A stretch of 51,936 bases of DNA from Candidatus Gastranaerophilales bacterium (GTDB lineage Bacteria > Cyanobacteriota > Vampirovibrionia > Gastranaerophilales > Gastranaerophilaceae), in contig CAJUKY010000015.1 of NCBI GenBank assembly GCA_910587055.1, positions 1-51,936 of the forward strand. The letters are read 5' to 3'. The notes beneath the pieces are model-generated. The model saw nothing but the letters and a program-made list of their open reading frames with translations. It made no database searches and had not been told where the DNA came from. The stretch's first letter is position 1, and each line of letters begins with the position of its first letter. Shown here piece after piece: positions 33,695 through 42,250 of the stretch. The position numbers were made by a program, and so were the translations under genes.

Positions 33695-35134
33695 TTAGGG
33701 TTTATAATTTTTTATAATATTATCGTAGGATATTGTGCCGTTATCGTATAAAAGCTGAATTTGATTAATATTATATTCAACAATTGTATTTAAAAGCTCA
33801 ATTCTGGCGTTATTTTTTATGCCCTGTGCCTGAATTACGTCAATCAATATCCCTTCACCTGCGTCCAGACGGAGTTCTGCAAGTGTAACACTCTGTGTTG
33901 CGTAGTCTAACTGTTTTCTGGCTATTTCTATTCTTTCCTTCAGGAGTTCTGCGCTGTAATAATCTGAAATTATTTTTTCTTTTATATCACGTAAAAGCTG
34001 TTCCAGACTATATTTTGCACTATCTATTTTTGCCTGAACGCTGTTTGCTTTTGTAACCGTTCCGACACCCAGACGCGAGCCTATCGGAACATCTAAGTAT
34101 GCACCTACAACATTGTTTGAATACACGCCCGCTCTTGCTGTACCTTGAAATTGGCCTTGATATAAAAATCTTGGTTTTGGTACAAAGTCCGTATATACCT
34201 TGTATTTTTCTTGTTTCAGTGTTTTTATATTATTTTCAAGAGTTTTAACATCATCTCTTGAAAATTTCGCAATTTTAAACAATTCTTCGGGTGTGAGCCC
34301 TTCATCTACTAGAATAAACGGCTGCATTTCAGTTTCTATAGGAAAAACAGGGGTTTTTACTTCTATTCCCATTACGTTTGCTAAACCTGCCTGTGCGCTT
34401 CTGAATAATTCCAAATGTTTTATAAGACTCTGTTCTGCAAGTGCCTGTTCACTTTTTGACCTTATGACGTCAAATTTTGTACCGAGCCCCGCTTCCATAA
34501 GATTTTGGGTTAATTTTAACTGCGCCGTTCTTTCATAGAGGTTTTTTAATTGAATTTCTATGCTGATTTTAGCCTGCAAGAGTTCATAGTATTTTTTTGA
34601 GGTTTCTAAGATAATTTGGTCTTTTGTAAAATCCAGATTGTTTAAATTTGCGCGTGCCTGCAGTTTGCGAGCTTTTGCTTCAAAGATTTGCTCTCCGCCT
34701 TTAGTCAGGTCATGAGTAACATTTAAAGTGCCCGAAATTGCCAGTTCTTCTACCGTATCCGGTACTACTCCGCCAACCAGCACATGGCCTTTATAATATA
34801 TTGTATACCCTTGAAAAGTGACATCCGGTAAAAATTGAGCTAAAGCATTTCTGTAATCCCATTTTGAACTTATATAATCAGAATATGTAACTTTAATGTT
34901 GAAATTGTTTAATAAAGCCGTTCCTATGCATTCATCAAGGCTGACCGGCACGGGTATTTCCTTAAAATGCTCAATGATTTCTTCTTCAACATTGGCATTT
35001 TCCGTTTTACAGCTTTCACAGTAGGCATTTAGCGGTGTGGATATATCTTCGGTCATTTTTTTATGAGCGTATGCTTTTAAATTAAGAAAGCTTAATATTA
35101 ATATGAAAAATGTTGTAATTACCCATCTTTTCAT
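33695..35134 (-). CDS. TolC-family outer membrane efflux/secretion protein
   Basis: A 479-residue outer membrane factor. An N-terminal signal peptide (MKRWVITTFFILILSFL to AYAHKK) is followed by two OEP-type halves of long helices with beta strands: SLDECIGTALLNNFNIKVTY opens the first, and GVYSNNVVGAYLDVPIGSRL and VTLAELRLDAGEGILIDVIQ mark the second. TolC trimers form the periplasm-spanning exit duct for type I secretion or drug efflux. No membrane fusion protein or ABC/RND pump is in the window. It lies upstream of, and codirectional with, an acidic Ca-binding-type protein lacking a signal peptide, which would suit type I export. A weak TAAAG precedes the ATG. Confidence 0.88.
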   Translation of the reverse strand: MKRWVITTFFILILSFLNLKAYAHKKMTEDISTPLNAYCESCKTENANVEEEIIEHFKEIPVPVSLDECIGTALLNNFNIKVTYSDYISSKWDYRNALAQFLPDVTFQGYTIYYKGHVLVGGVVPDTVEELAISGTLNVTHDLTKGGEQIFEAKARKLQARANLNNLDFTKDQIILETSKKYYELLQAKISIEIQLKNLYERTAQLKLTQNLMEAGLGTKFDVIRSKSEQALAEQSLIKHLELFRSAQAGLANVMGIEVKTPVFPIETEMQPFILVDEGLTPEELFKIAKFSRDDVKTLENNIKTLKQEKYKVYTDFVPKPRFLYQGQFQGTARAGVYSNNVVGAYLDVPIGSRLGVGTVTKANSVQAKIDSAKYSLEQLLRDIKEKIISDYYSAELLKERIEIARKQLDYATQSVTLAELRLDAGEGILIDVIQAQGIKNNARIELLNTIVEYNINQIQLLYDNGTISYDNIIKNYKP

Positions 35135-35261
35135 AATCTTTAGGGTAGTAAAATTTTACTCAAAAAATAATACACTTTGTGGCTAATACTTTATTGTCTA
35201 ATACTTTTATGATATTTTGTACATATAAAATATGAAAATATGAGGAAGAATGAGGAAAAGC

Positions 35262-37874
35262 ATGGCAAATTCTGATATTCAAAATTTATCCACAACATAT
35301 GAAGCGCGGGAAAGTGAAAAAGAAATTTATAAATTCTGGGAGGAAAACTCCTGTTTCAGGGCAGATAACACCTCTCAAAAGCCTGCATATTCAATAGTAA
35401 TTCCGCCGCCGAATGTTACGGGAATTTTACATATGGGCCATGCGCTTGATGAGACCCTGCAGGATATTCTTGTAAGATATAACAGAATGCAGCAAAAAGA
35501 AGTGCTCTGGATGCCCGGGTGCGACCATGCAGGGATTGCAACCCAGAATGTGGTTGAAAAACAGCTTGCAAAAGAAGGCAAAACCCGCCATGACCTCGGC
35601 AGGGAGGAATTTTTAAAAGTAACATGGGATTGGGCAAACAGCCATAAAGATAGAATTTTAGAGCAATGCAAGCTTTTAGGTGCCAGTTTTGACTTATCCA
35701 GAAAGCGTTTCACACTTGATGAAGGATGCTCTAAAGCGGTTAAAAAAGTTTTTGTTGATTTATACCAAAAAGGCTTAATATATAAGGGCTCATACATTGT
35801 TAACTGGTGCCCCCGCTGCCAGAGTGCTATTTCAGATATTGAAACGGAATATGAAACAGAAAACGGTCATTTATGGGAAATTTCTTACCCCTTGAAGGAT
35901 GAGCCGGGCGCAATTGTGATTGCAACTACCCGTCCTGAAACAATGTTCGGGGATGTTGCGGTTGCCGTTAACCCGAATGACTTTAAATATAAGGATTTAA
36001 TCGGTAAGAAATGTATTATTCCTCTTACGGGACGTGAAATCCCGATTATTGCGGATGAGTATGTTGATAAATCATTTGGTACAGGTGCGCTGAAAATTAC
36101 GCCGGCGCACGATCCTAACGATTTTGAAGTTGGGAAACGCCATAAATTACCCTTTATCAAGGTTATTGACGAGCAGGGAAAAATGATTGCCCGTGCGGAA
36201 GTACATCCTGAATTACACGGAAAAGACAGGTATGAGGCGCGCGAGCGTACTGTTGAACTTTTGAAACTTCAGCAGGCGCTGGTTAAAATAACGGAACATG
36301 AACACAATGTCGGCAAATGCCAGCGCTGCAATACAACTATTGAGCCGCTGCTTTCCGAACAATGGTTTGTTAAGATGGAACCCCTTGCAAAACCTGCTAT
36401 TGAAGCGGTTAAAACAGGGAAAATCAAATTTGTGCCGCAAAGATGGGAGAAAAATTATTTAATGTGGATGGAAAACATCCGCGATTGGTGTATTTCACGC
36501 CAATTATGGTGGGGGCATCAAATTCCCGCATATTATCATAATAAAACAGGTGAGATGGTTGTGGCACTTGAAAATCCTGATCCTGAAAATTATACACAGG
36601 ATAAAGATGTGCTTGATACTTGGTTTTCAAGCGGGTTATGGCCGTTTTCCACTATGGGATGGCCTGATACGGACAGTGCAGATTATAAGAAATTTTATCC
36701 TACAACCACGCTTGTTACGGGTTTTGATATTATTTTCTTCTGGGTTGCAAGAATGATTACTATGGGGCTTGAATTCACAGGCAAGGCACCATTTTCTACA
36801 GTTTATATCCATGGTCTTATCAGGGATGAAAACGGGCAGAAGATGTCTAAATCAAAAGGAAATACAATTGACCCCGTTGAAGTTATTGAAAAATACGGCT
36901 GTGATGCTTTAAGATTTACACTTGCAAGTCTTTGTACATATGGTGGGCAAGATATAAAACTTTCCGATGAAAGGTTTGAATACGGAAGGAATTTTGCAAA
37001 TAAAATCTGGAATGCTTCAAGGTTTGTATTGATGAATTTAACAAAATCCAAAGATGAGCTAGAGCTAGATACTGCAAACTTTTCCGCTGCCGATAAGTGG
37101 ATTTTAAATGAATTAAATGAGACAGTGAAACTTGTAAATGAAAATATTGAAAGCTACAGAATAGGTGAAGTTGCCTCCATTTTGTATGATTTCTTCTGGA
37201 ACAGTTACTGCGACTGGTATGTGGAGCTTTCTAAAATTGAGAAAAATGAGGCAGTGCTTGTGTATGTTCTTGATAATTTCTTAAGGCTTTTGCATCCTGT
37301 AATGCCCCATATAACTGAAAAAATCTGGCAATTAATGCCTCAGAATAAAAAAACTGCTTATTTAATGAAGGCAGAGTATCCGAAATTTAATACGGAGTTT
37401 GAATTTACTGCCGCTAAAAATCAAATGGAGAATTTATTTGAAGCCATCCGCGCTTTAAGAAATATCAGAAGCGAATTCAATGTAATCCCGGGGGCTAAAA
37501 TTAATATTCAAATAGATGGCGGAAAAGAGCTGTTTGAACCCGTTCTTCCTTATTTGAAACGCCTTGCAAAAGTTGATAATGTTGAATTTCAACCGGCGGC
37601 ATCGGCTGATAAACATTCTGCCAGCGTTGTTATAGGCAATGCTAAAATTATAGTTCCGCTAAAGGGGATTATCAATATTGAAGAAGAACTTTCAAGGCAG
37701 AATAAAAAACTTGAAAAACTTCAAAATGAAAGAAAATCTCTTGAAAACAGGGTGAATAATCCGAAATTTGTTTCATCTGCGCCTGAGGATGTTGTAAATT
37801 CTACCAAGGCAAGAATTGAAGAGATTAAAACTGCTGAAGATAAAATTCTTGAATTAATTAATAATTTTAAATAG
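35262..37874 (+). CDS. valS: Valyl-tRNA synthetase
   Basis: About 870 residues, the usual bacterial length. Class I signature HIGH is the HMGH in PPNVTGILHMGHALDET; KMSKS is in GQKMSKSKGNTIDP (about residue 528). The editing domain shows TTRPETMFGDVAVAV, and the C-terminal arm is a coiled coil (LSRQNKKLEKLQNERKSLEN). It charges tRNA-Val and edits mischarged Thr. ATG at 35262 has GAGG 6 nt upstream; an ATG at 35250, four codons earlier, has a tighter spaced GAGG and cannot be excluded. It has a clear terminator. Confidence 0.97.
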   Translation: MANSDIQNLSTTYEARESEKEIYKFWEENSCFRADNTSQKPAYSIVIPPPNVTGILHMGHALDETLQDILVRYNRMQQKEVLWMPGCDHAGIATQNVVEKQLAKEGKTRHDLGREEFLKVTWDWANSHKDRILEQCKLLGASFDLSRKRFTLDEGCSKAVKKVFVDLYQKGLIYKGSYIVNWCPRCQSAISDIETEYETENGHLWEISYPLKDEPGAIVIATTRPETMFGDVAVAVNPNDFKYKDLIGKKCIIPLTGREIPIIADEYVDKSFGTGALKITPAHDPNDFEVGKRHKLPFIKVIDEQGKMIARAEVHPELHGKDRYEARERTVELLKLQQALVKITEHEHNVGKCQRCNTTIEPLLSEQWFVKMEPLAKPAIEAVKTGKIKFVPQRWEKNYLMWMENIRDWCISRQLWWGHQIPAYYHNKTGEMVVALENPDPENYTQDKDVLDTWFSSGLWPFSTMGWPDTDSADYKKFYPTTTLVTGFDIIFFWVARMITMGLEFTGKAPFSTVYIHGLIRDENGQKMSKSKGNTIDPVEVIEKYGCDALRFTLASLCTYGGQDIKLSDERFEYGRNFANKIWNASRFVLMNLTKSKDELELDTANFSAADKWILNELNETVKLVNENIESYRIGEVASILYDFFWNSYCDWYVELSKIEKNEAVLVYVLDNFLRLLHPVMPHITEKIWQLMPQNKKTAYLMKAEYPKFNTEFEFTAAKNQMENLFEAIRALRNIRSEFNVIPGAKINIQIDGGKELFEPVLPYLKRLAKVDNVEFQPAASADKHSASVVIGNAKIIVPLKGIINIEEELSRQNKKLEKLQNERKSLENRVNNPKFVSSAPEDVVNSTKARIEEIKTAEDKILELINNFK

Positions 37875-37894
37875 TTTAATGTTTCAAAAATGTG

Positions 37895-37925
37895 CGTCCG
37901 GTTTTTATATCCGGACGTTTTTTAT
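37895..37925 (+). terminator. Terminator of valS
   Basis: CGTCCGG / CCGGACG stem with a 9-nt loop and T6, 21 bp past the stop. Its T-run overlaps the last codons of the convergent 37922-38374 gene. Confidence 0.9.
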
Positions 37926-38374
37926 CTGCAATTTTTTGCAATAAGCCTTTTTAGGGCCTTTCTGTATCTTTTTTTGTTCTTTTTTACTATATGGTTTTCA
38001 ACATCTTCTGCACCGCAGGTTTCAAAGCTTAAATCATCCAGAAAAGAGTCATATTCATCCATTGCAATTGTACTAAGAGTTTTTAAATATTTTTCTTTTT
38101 CCTTTATACATTCTTCCGAGCTTTGTTTGAGAGAGGTGCAGATATTTTCATATTCATAGTCAAGCCCCTGAAATTTAATAGAATACGCGTTAAAAATCAT
38201 ATCAAATATTTTCTTTTGATTGTCATCAGGGCACAAATCCTGCAGCAAGTTTTGATAATTTTCTCTAAAAAATGTGTCAAAGGAGCATTCGCAGCTGCAA
38301 AGCTCTTTTGCTGGCGTTGTTTGCATGATACTCAGTAAAATAAATGTTATAAAAAGAATTAAAGTTTTTTGCAT
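37922..38374 (-). CDS. Small exported Cys-rich protein, unknown
   Basis: A 150-residue protein with a signal peptide (MQKTLILFITFILLSIMQTTPA) and about 128 mature residues containing Cys in CSCECSF, LCPDD, ENICTS, EECIKE, FETCGAE and a final KNCR, mostly helical with many Lys/Glu. The even spacing of Cys suggests periplasmic disulfides. There is no lipobox. No family is recognised. No convincing ribosome binding site precedes the ATG. It is convergent with valS. Confidence 0.65.
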   Translation of the reverse strand: MQKTLILFITFILLSIMQTTPAKELCSCECSFDTFFRENYQNLLQDLCPDDNQKKIFDMIFNAYSIKFQGLDYEYENICTSLKQSSEECIKEKEKYLKTLSTIAMDEYDSFLDDLSFETCGAEDVENHIVKKNKKRYRKALKRLIAKNCR

Positions 38375-38449
38375 AAAATAAAGCTAGCACGCAATAATAA
38401 CTCAATAAATTACCCTTTTGCATAATTTTATAAAAAAATAAAAAAGCGG

Positions 38450-38478
38450 TTGACGATAAATTATGTTCCTGATATTGT
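38450..38478 (+). promoter_or_regulatory. Promoter upstream of the partial tRNA-Lys copy
   Basis: TTGACG (38450-38455), 17 bp, TATTGT (38473-38478). A TGTCG-AAAG-CGACA hairpin (38485-38498) would open the transcript before the tRNA-like sequence. Confidence 0.4.
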
Positions 38479-38513
38479 ATATATTGTCGAAAGCGACAAA
38501 AACAGTTTAATAA

Positions 38514-38529
38514 TTTGCGCTAGTAGCTC
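38514..38529 (+). repeat. Partial direct copy of the tRNA-Lys(TTT) 5' end
   Basis: TTTGCGCTAGTAGCTC is identical to 38614-38629, that is 3 flanking bases plus the first 13 nt of the tRNA. After it the sequence departs into a TTGGT/ACCAA hairpin. Confidence 0.8.
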
Positions 38530-38569
38530 GGCCTTGGTGAAGCTTGCTGAACCAATAAAATATATAGCA

Positions 38570-38585
38570 TGCTCTACCTGCTGAG
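38570..38585 (-). repeat. 16-nt antisense copy of the tRNA-Lys(TTT) D-arm
   Basis: The minus-strand reading CTCAGCAGGTAGAGCA is identical to tRNA nucleotides 38627-38642 (D-stem, loop, D-stem, base 26). It lies 31 nt before the tRNA and directly before a TTGACC box. Confidence 0.8.
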
Positions 38586-38616
38586 TTGACCGGTAAGATT
38601 ATAGAATCAAATATTT

Positions 38617-38689
38617 GCGCTAGTAGCTCAGCAGGTAGAGCACTCCCCTTTTAAGGGATAGGTCCCGCGTTCGAATCGCGGCTAGCGCA
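38617..38689 (+). tRNA. tRNA-Lys (anticodon TTT)
   Basis: A 73-nt cloverleaf: acceptor GCGCTAG/CTAGCGC with A73, D-arm GCTC AGCAGGTAGA GC, anticodon loop CTTTTAA (TTT), T-arm CCGCG TTCGAAT CGCGG. CCA is not encoded. It is preceded by the same kind of direct plus antisense fragments as tRNA-Leu(CAA). Confidence 0.96.
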
Positions 38690-38796
38690 AATTTTTTGTA
38701 TATAAGGGTTTGAGCCGGTTTTTAAAAACATTAATTTTTCTCCGTTGCCCGTATTTTTTCACTTGCAATGTTATTTATTGAAATTTATAGATTTTG

Positions 38797-38826
38797 TTGC
38801 CAAAATGCTTAAAAAATTAATATAAT
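38797..38826 (+). promoter_or_regulatory. Promoter placed directly before the 38833 ATG
   Basis: TTGCCA (38797-38802), 18 bp, TATAAT (38821-38826), then 6 nt and the ATG. These are the same boxes and spacer as before the histidine kinase at 13462, and again no Shine-Dalgarno is present. Confidence 0.6.
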
Positions 38827-38832
38827 AGTGGA

Positions 38833-40488
38833 ATGGAAATTATAAAACAGGCGATTGAATTTCACAAAAAGGGCGATTATCAAAATGCCGAAAAATATTA
38901 TTTGCAATTTCTGGATAAAAACCCTGATGAAGCTAAGGCGCATCATCTTCTCGGGGCTATGTATATGCAGATTTGTGATTATAATAAAGCTTTGAAACCT
39001 TTATCTAAGGCGTATGAGCTTGATAAATCTCTGCCTGTAAAAACTGATTATGCACTTTGTTTATATGAAATCCGAGAATTTGAAAAATCCTTGATTTTGT
39101 TTTTAGAGATTCTTGAAGAAAATTCAAGTAAAATTTTATATGAAAAAGCTCTGGATTGCGCTTTAAAGATTGATTTTTCAGAAAAATATTTAAAGCTTGC
39201 CGTAAAATATATTGAACTTTTTGATGAGGATGTATCTGTTTTAAGAAATGCGGCAGGATATGCGCTGGATTTGGGCGAGCTTAATATTGCGGAAAAATAT
39301 TATAAAAGAATTTTAGAGATTTTTCCGGATGATTATATTGCTTTAAATAATCTTGCACTTGTGTATGAATTTAAGCTGGATTTTAAGCTTGCCGAATCCT
39401 GCTATCGAAAGGCAATTGAAATTAAACCCAATCTTGATCCTGTTTATAATTTATCCGTACTTTTAAGGCGGCTTCGAAAGTTTGAAGAATCATTTAAATA
39501 TCTTCAATTAAGCAGAGAATATGGTTTGACTGATGTTGGATATGACTGCGGTTTGGGTTTGCATCTTTTATGCCAGAAGGATTTTTCGGGGTTTAAACCT
39601 TATTTGAATTTTGTAAAATACCGCCATACCTTTTTAAAATATTCTCCCTGGGATGGGAAGGCTGATAAAAATAAGCTGCTTTTGCTTTGTGCTACCGAAG
39701 GCTTTGGCGATATTTTTATGTTTTCAAGATATCTTGATTTTGTGGATGTAAAATCTTTCAGAGATGTTCTTCTTGCTGTGCCGGATGCTGTTTTGGAATT
39801 AATGGCGTTTAATTTCCCTGATTTTAAGGTTGTTGATGCGCAAAAACAGATACCTTATGATGTAAACGATATTATTATGAATCTGCCGAATGTTTATAAT
39901 CTCGATTTTAATCATATACCATCTTCTTCAAAGTATTTAATGGCGCCTCCTGCGTATGTTGATAAATGGCAGAATTATTTTGACAAAAGAAAATTTAATG
40001 TCGGGCTTTTTTATGCGGGGAATTTTGCAAACAAAAGAAGCCTTAGAAACAGGTGTGTGGATTTTAAATTTTTAGAGCCGCTTTTTGATATTGAAGGAAT
40101 AAAATATTATTCTCTCCAGCCTGAAAAATGTTTTAGTAATGAGATTGAAGTACAAAATCAAAAAACCGGAAATGTCGAAGCACTGTATGATAAAATTGAA
40201 AATTTTTCAGATACTGCCGCTATTATAGAGAATTTGGATTTAATTATTTCTATTGATTCATCAGTTGCAAATTTAGCCGGTGCAATGGGCAAAAAAACAT
40301 TTATGCTTTTGCCAAAAAGTGCGGATTGGCGCTGGTTTAATGATGATAAAAAAACTCCTTGGTATGATAGTATTCAAATATTTAAACAGATAGAAGAAGG
40401 TAAATGGCAGGAGCCTGTTGAACGTATTAAAATGGCGCTTAAAGAAGAAATTAAAGAAAGAGAAGAAAATAAAAAAGCGGCCGAATAA
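38833..40488 (+). CDS. TPR protein with C-terminal GT9/GT41-like glycosyltransferase domain
   Basis: A 551-residue protein. Residues 1-240 are TPR units (HKKGDYQNAEKYYLQFLDKN; DLGELNIAEKYYKRILEIFP; FKLAESCYRKAIEIKP). Residues about 270-540 resemble the ADP-heptose transferase/O-GlcNAc-transferase-like C-half: TEGFGDIFMFSRYL, VGLFYAGNFANKRSLRNR, LIISIDSSVANLAGAMGKKT, LLPKSADWRW and TPWYDSIQIF. Such TPR-glycosyltransferases modify proteins or envelope glycans; donor and acceptor are unknown. There is no signal peptide. The promoter sits 6 nt from the ATG, so the mRNA may be leaderless. A bidirectional terminator overlaps its stop. Confidence 0.82.
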   Translation: MEIIKQAIEFHKKGDYQNAEKYYLQFLDKNPDEAKAHHLLGAMYMQICDYNKALKPLSKAYELDKSLPVKTDYALCLYEIREFEKSLILFLEILEENSSKILYEKALDCALKIDFSEKYLKLAVKYIELFDEDVSVLRNAAGYALDLGELNIAEKYYKRILEIFPDDYIALNNLALVYEFKLDFKLAESCYRKAIEIKPNLDPVYNLSVLLRRLRKFEESFKYLQLSREYGLTDVGYDCGLGLHLLCQKDFSGFKPYLNFVKYRHTFLKYSPWDGKADKNKLLLLCATEGFGDIFMFSRYLDFVDVKSFRDVLLAVPDAVLELMAFNFPDFKVVDAQKQIPYDVNDIIMNLPNVYNLDFNHIPSSSKYLMAPPAYVDKWQNYFDKRKFNVGLFYAGNFANKRSLRNRCVDFKFLEPLFDIEGIKYYSLQPEKCFSNEIEVQNQKTGNVEALYDKIENFSDTAAIIENLDLIISIDSSVANLAGAMGKKTFMLLPKSADWRWFNDDKKTPWYDSIQIFKQIEEGKWQEPVERIKMALKEEIKEREENKKAAE

Positions 40489-40503
40489 AACAACCGCTTT
40501 TTA
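40472..40503. terminator. Bidirectional terminator between 38833-40488 and 40522-40773
   Basis: AAAAAGCGG / CCGCTTTTT arms with a 13-nt loop that contains the plus-strand stop codon; T-runs on both strands. Confidence 0.8.
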
Positions 40504-40521
40504 AATATTTAAAACTTTTGT

Positions 40522-40773
40522 TTAGCCATGATTTTGTTTTAATGTAGCGCATGCAATTGCTATTGCAATTTCAGCATCATCGGAAGACTTGACAGCTTTC
40601 GGTGCAGCACTTCCCTGAGGAACAACCGGGAAAACTTTGTTTAAATAGTTAATTATAACCGTTTGAATATTCATTGCAATAATCATAATAATAAGAAAAA
40701 CAAAAACGGTTGAAAAACCTATGCACATAACGGTCAGACCAAGTTCCAAATTTGCTAAAGCTTCAGGTGACAT
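40522..40773 (-). CDS. OadG-like small membrane subunit of a sodium-pump decarboxylase
   Basis: An 83-residue protein with one N-terminal membrane helix (GLTVMCIGFSTVFVFLIIMI), a Pro-containing linker and a C-terminal amphipathic helix DDAEIAIAIACATLKQ, the arrangement of OadG/PF04277 gamma subunits. OadG anchors biotin-dependent oxaloacetate or methylmalonyl-CoA decarboxylase to its Na+-pumping beta subunit. AGGAG lies 8 nt before the ATG. No alpha or beta subunit or biotin carrier lies in the window, so it is an orphan here. It follows the DUF815 ATPase by 91 bp. Confidence 0.75.
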   Translation of the reverse strand: MSPEALANLELGLTVMCIGFSTVFVFLIIMIIAMNIQTVIINYLNKVFPVVPQGSAAPKAVKSSDDAEIAIAIACATLKQNHG

Positions 40774-40864
40774 TATTAAAACTCCTAAATTAAATTTCTA
40801 TCTTTCTTTATTTTATCAAAAACAAGAATAAAATCAAAGCTTGTTTTAAATAGCGGGTTATTTA

Positions 40865-42133
40865 TTATTCAATATCCAGATTTAATTCTAATCTTGCCTG
40901 AATGTAGTCTATGTATTGTTTTGCAAGGCGCGGACTTCTGTTTCCTTTTGATAAAGCAAATTTTTCAGCTCCTTTAAAGAGGATTTCGTCAGAAATATTA
41001 AGATTTCTGTCTTTTTTGATTTCTTTAACAATTTCCAAAAATTTATCTTTATTCGGAACGGAATATGTGACAGTAATGCCAAATCTGTCTGAAAGAGAAA
41101 CAGACTCATCGATTGTATCTGCCAGATGTATTTCATCTCCCTCGCGCGCTTTAAAACTTTCTTTTACAAGATGACGGCGGTTTGTAGTAGCATAAATTGC
41201 CATATTATCAGGCTGCTTTGCAAGCGCACCTTCAAGCACCGCTTTAAGAGCACCGAAATTATCATCATTTTCATTAAAGGTTAAATCATCAATAAAAATT
41301 ATGAATTTCAAAGGTATATCTCTGATTTCCTGCATCAAATCGTCAAGTTTGATTAAATTTTCTTTAAAAATCTGAATAACCCTTAAGCCTTCTTTGTAAT
41401 ATTCGTTTAAAATTGCCTTAACCGTACTTGATTTACCCGTTCCCCTGTCTCCGTACAGAAGCACATTATTATAGGGTTTTCCTTTTAAAAATCCGAGCGT
41501 ATTTTCAAGAACAATGTTTTGCTCTCTTTCATAGCGTTTTAAATCTCTAAGCCGTATATCATCACAATTTAAAACAGGTTCTATTTGTCCGTTTGAAAGG
41601 AATTTAAACGCTTTATGCTTTGCAAAAATACCTGCACCATGTTTTTGGTGAAATTCTGCAATGTCGTTGAAATTAAATATTGAACCCGATGCGGTAAAAG
41701 CTGCAAGATTGTCTATTGTATCTTTTTCTGTCGGATAATATTCATACAGCAGGCTTTTAAGGTCGCTGCACCGAATTTCGGATAGAGCAGTTAAAACCTC
41801 GATATCATTTTTTGCCGCATTTAAAATATTGCTATTGATGCTGCAAAATTCACCGGCAGCGCATTTCAGCGTGTAATAATTCTTATCATAAAGAATTAAA
41901 TCAGTAATGTATTTCTGCCGGTTTCCTTCATATTCTTTGCAATAAAGCGGAGAAATCATATCAGACCACAATTTTGCAATTTTATTAAAATCTTTTTCAT
42001 AAGGCAGAGAATTTAATATTTTTGTGAAATTTTTGACGGAGGCATCTTCTGATACATTTTTATAAAGCGTCAGTGTATTAAGCGATGAGGCGAGTTCTGT
42101 TATAAATGTTTTAAAATCTTCAATATTTTCCAT
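40865..42133 (-). CDS. DUF815-type AAA ATPase
   Basis: A 422-residue protein. The N-terminal 190 residues are helical. The AAA core has Walker A GDRGTGKSS (about residue 226), Walker B FIIFIDDL (about 283), sensor-1-like ATTNRR and a downstream SDRFGITV arginine-bearing segment, then a helical lid (RSPRLAKQYIDYIQARLEL). This is the DUF815 family (PF05673), whose cellular role is unsettled as far as I know. AAGGAAA precedes the ATG. It is divergent from ilvC. Confidence 0.88.
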   Translation of the reverse strand: MENIEDFKTFITELASSLNTLTLYKNVSEDASVKNFTKILNSLPYEKDFNKIAKLWSDMISPLYCKEYEGNRQKYITDLILYDKNYYTLKCAAGEFCSINSNILNAAKNDIEVLTALSEIRCSDLKSLLYEYYPTEKDTIDNLAAFTASGSIFNFNDIAEFHQKHGAGIFAKHKAFKFLSNGQIEPVLNCDDIRLRDLKRYEREQNIVLENTLGFLKGKPYNNVLLYGDRGTGKSSTVKAILNEYYKEGLRVIQIFKENLIKLDDLMQEIRDIPLKFIIFIDDLTFNENDDNFGALKAVLEGALAKQPDNMAIYATTNRRHLVKESFKAREGDEIHLADTIDESVSLSDRFGITVTYSVPNKDKFLEIVKEIKKDRNLNISDEILFKGAEKFALSKGNRSPRLAKQYIDYIQARLELNLDIE

Positions 42134-42250
42134 GATTTTCCTTAAAAATGAATTAAATCATAACTATTATACTTTAAAATTTATACTTGTTGACGTATAT
42201 TTGTGATAGGATTAAACTTATGGAATATTCACATTTTTGGAGGAATAATT

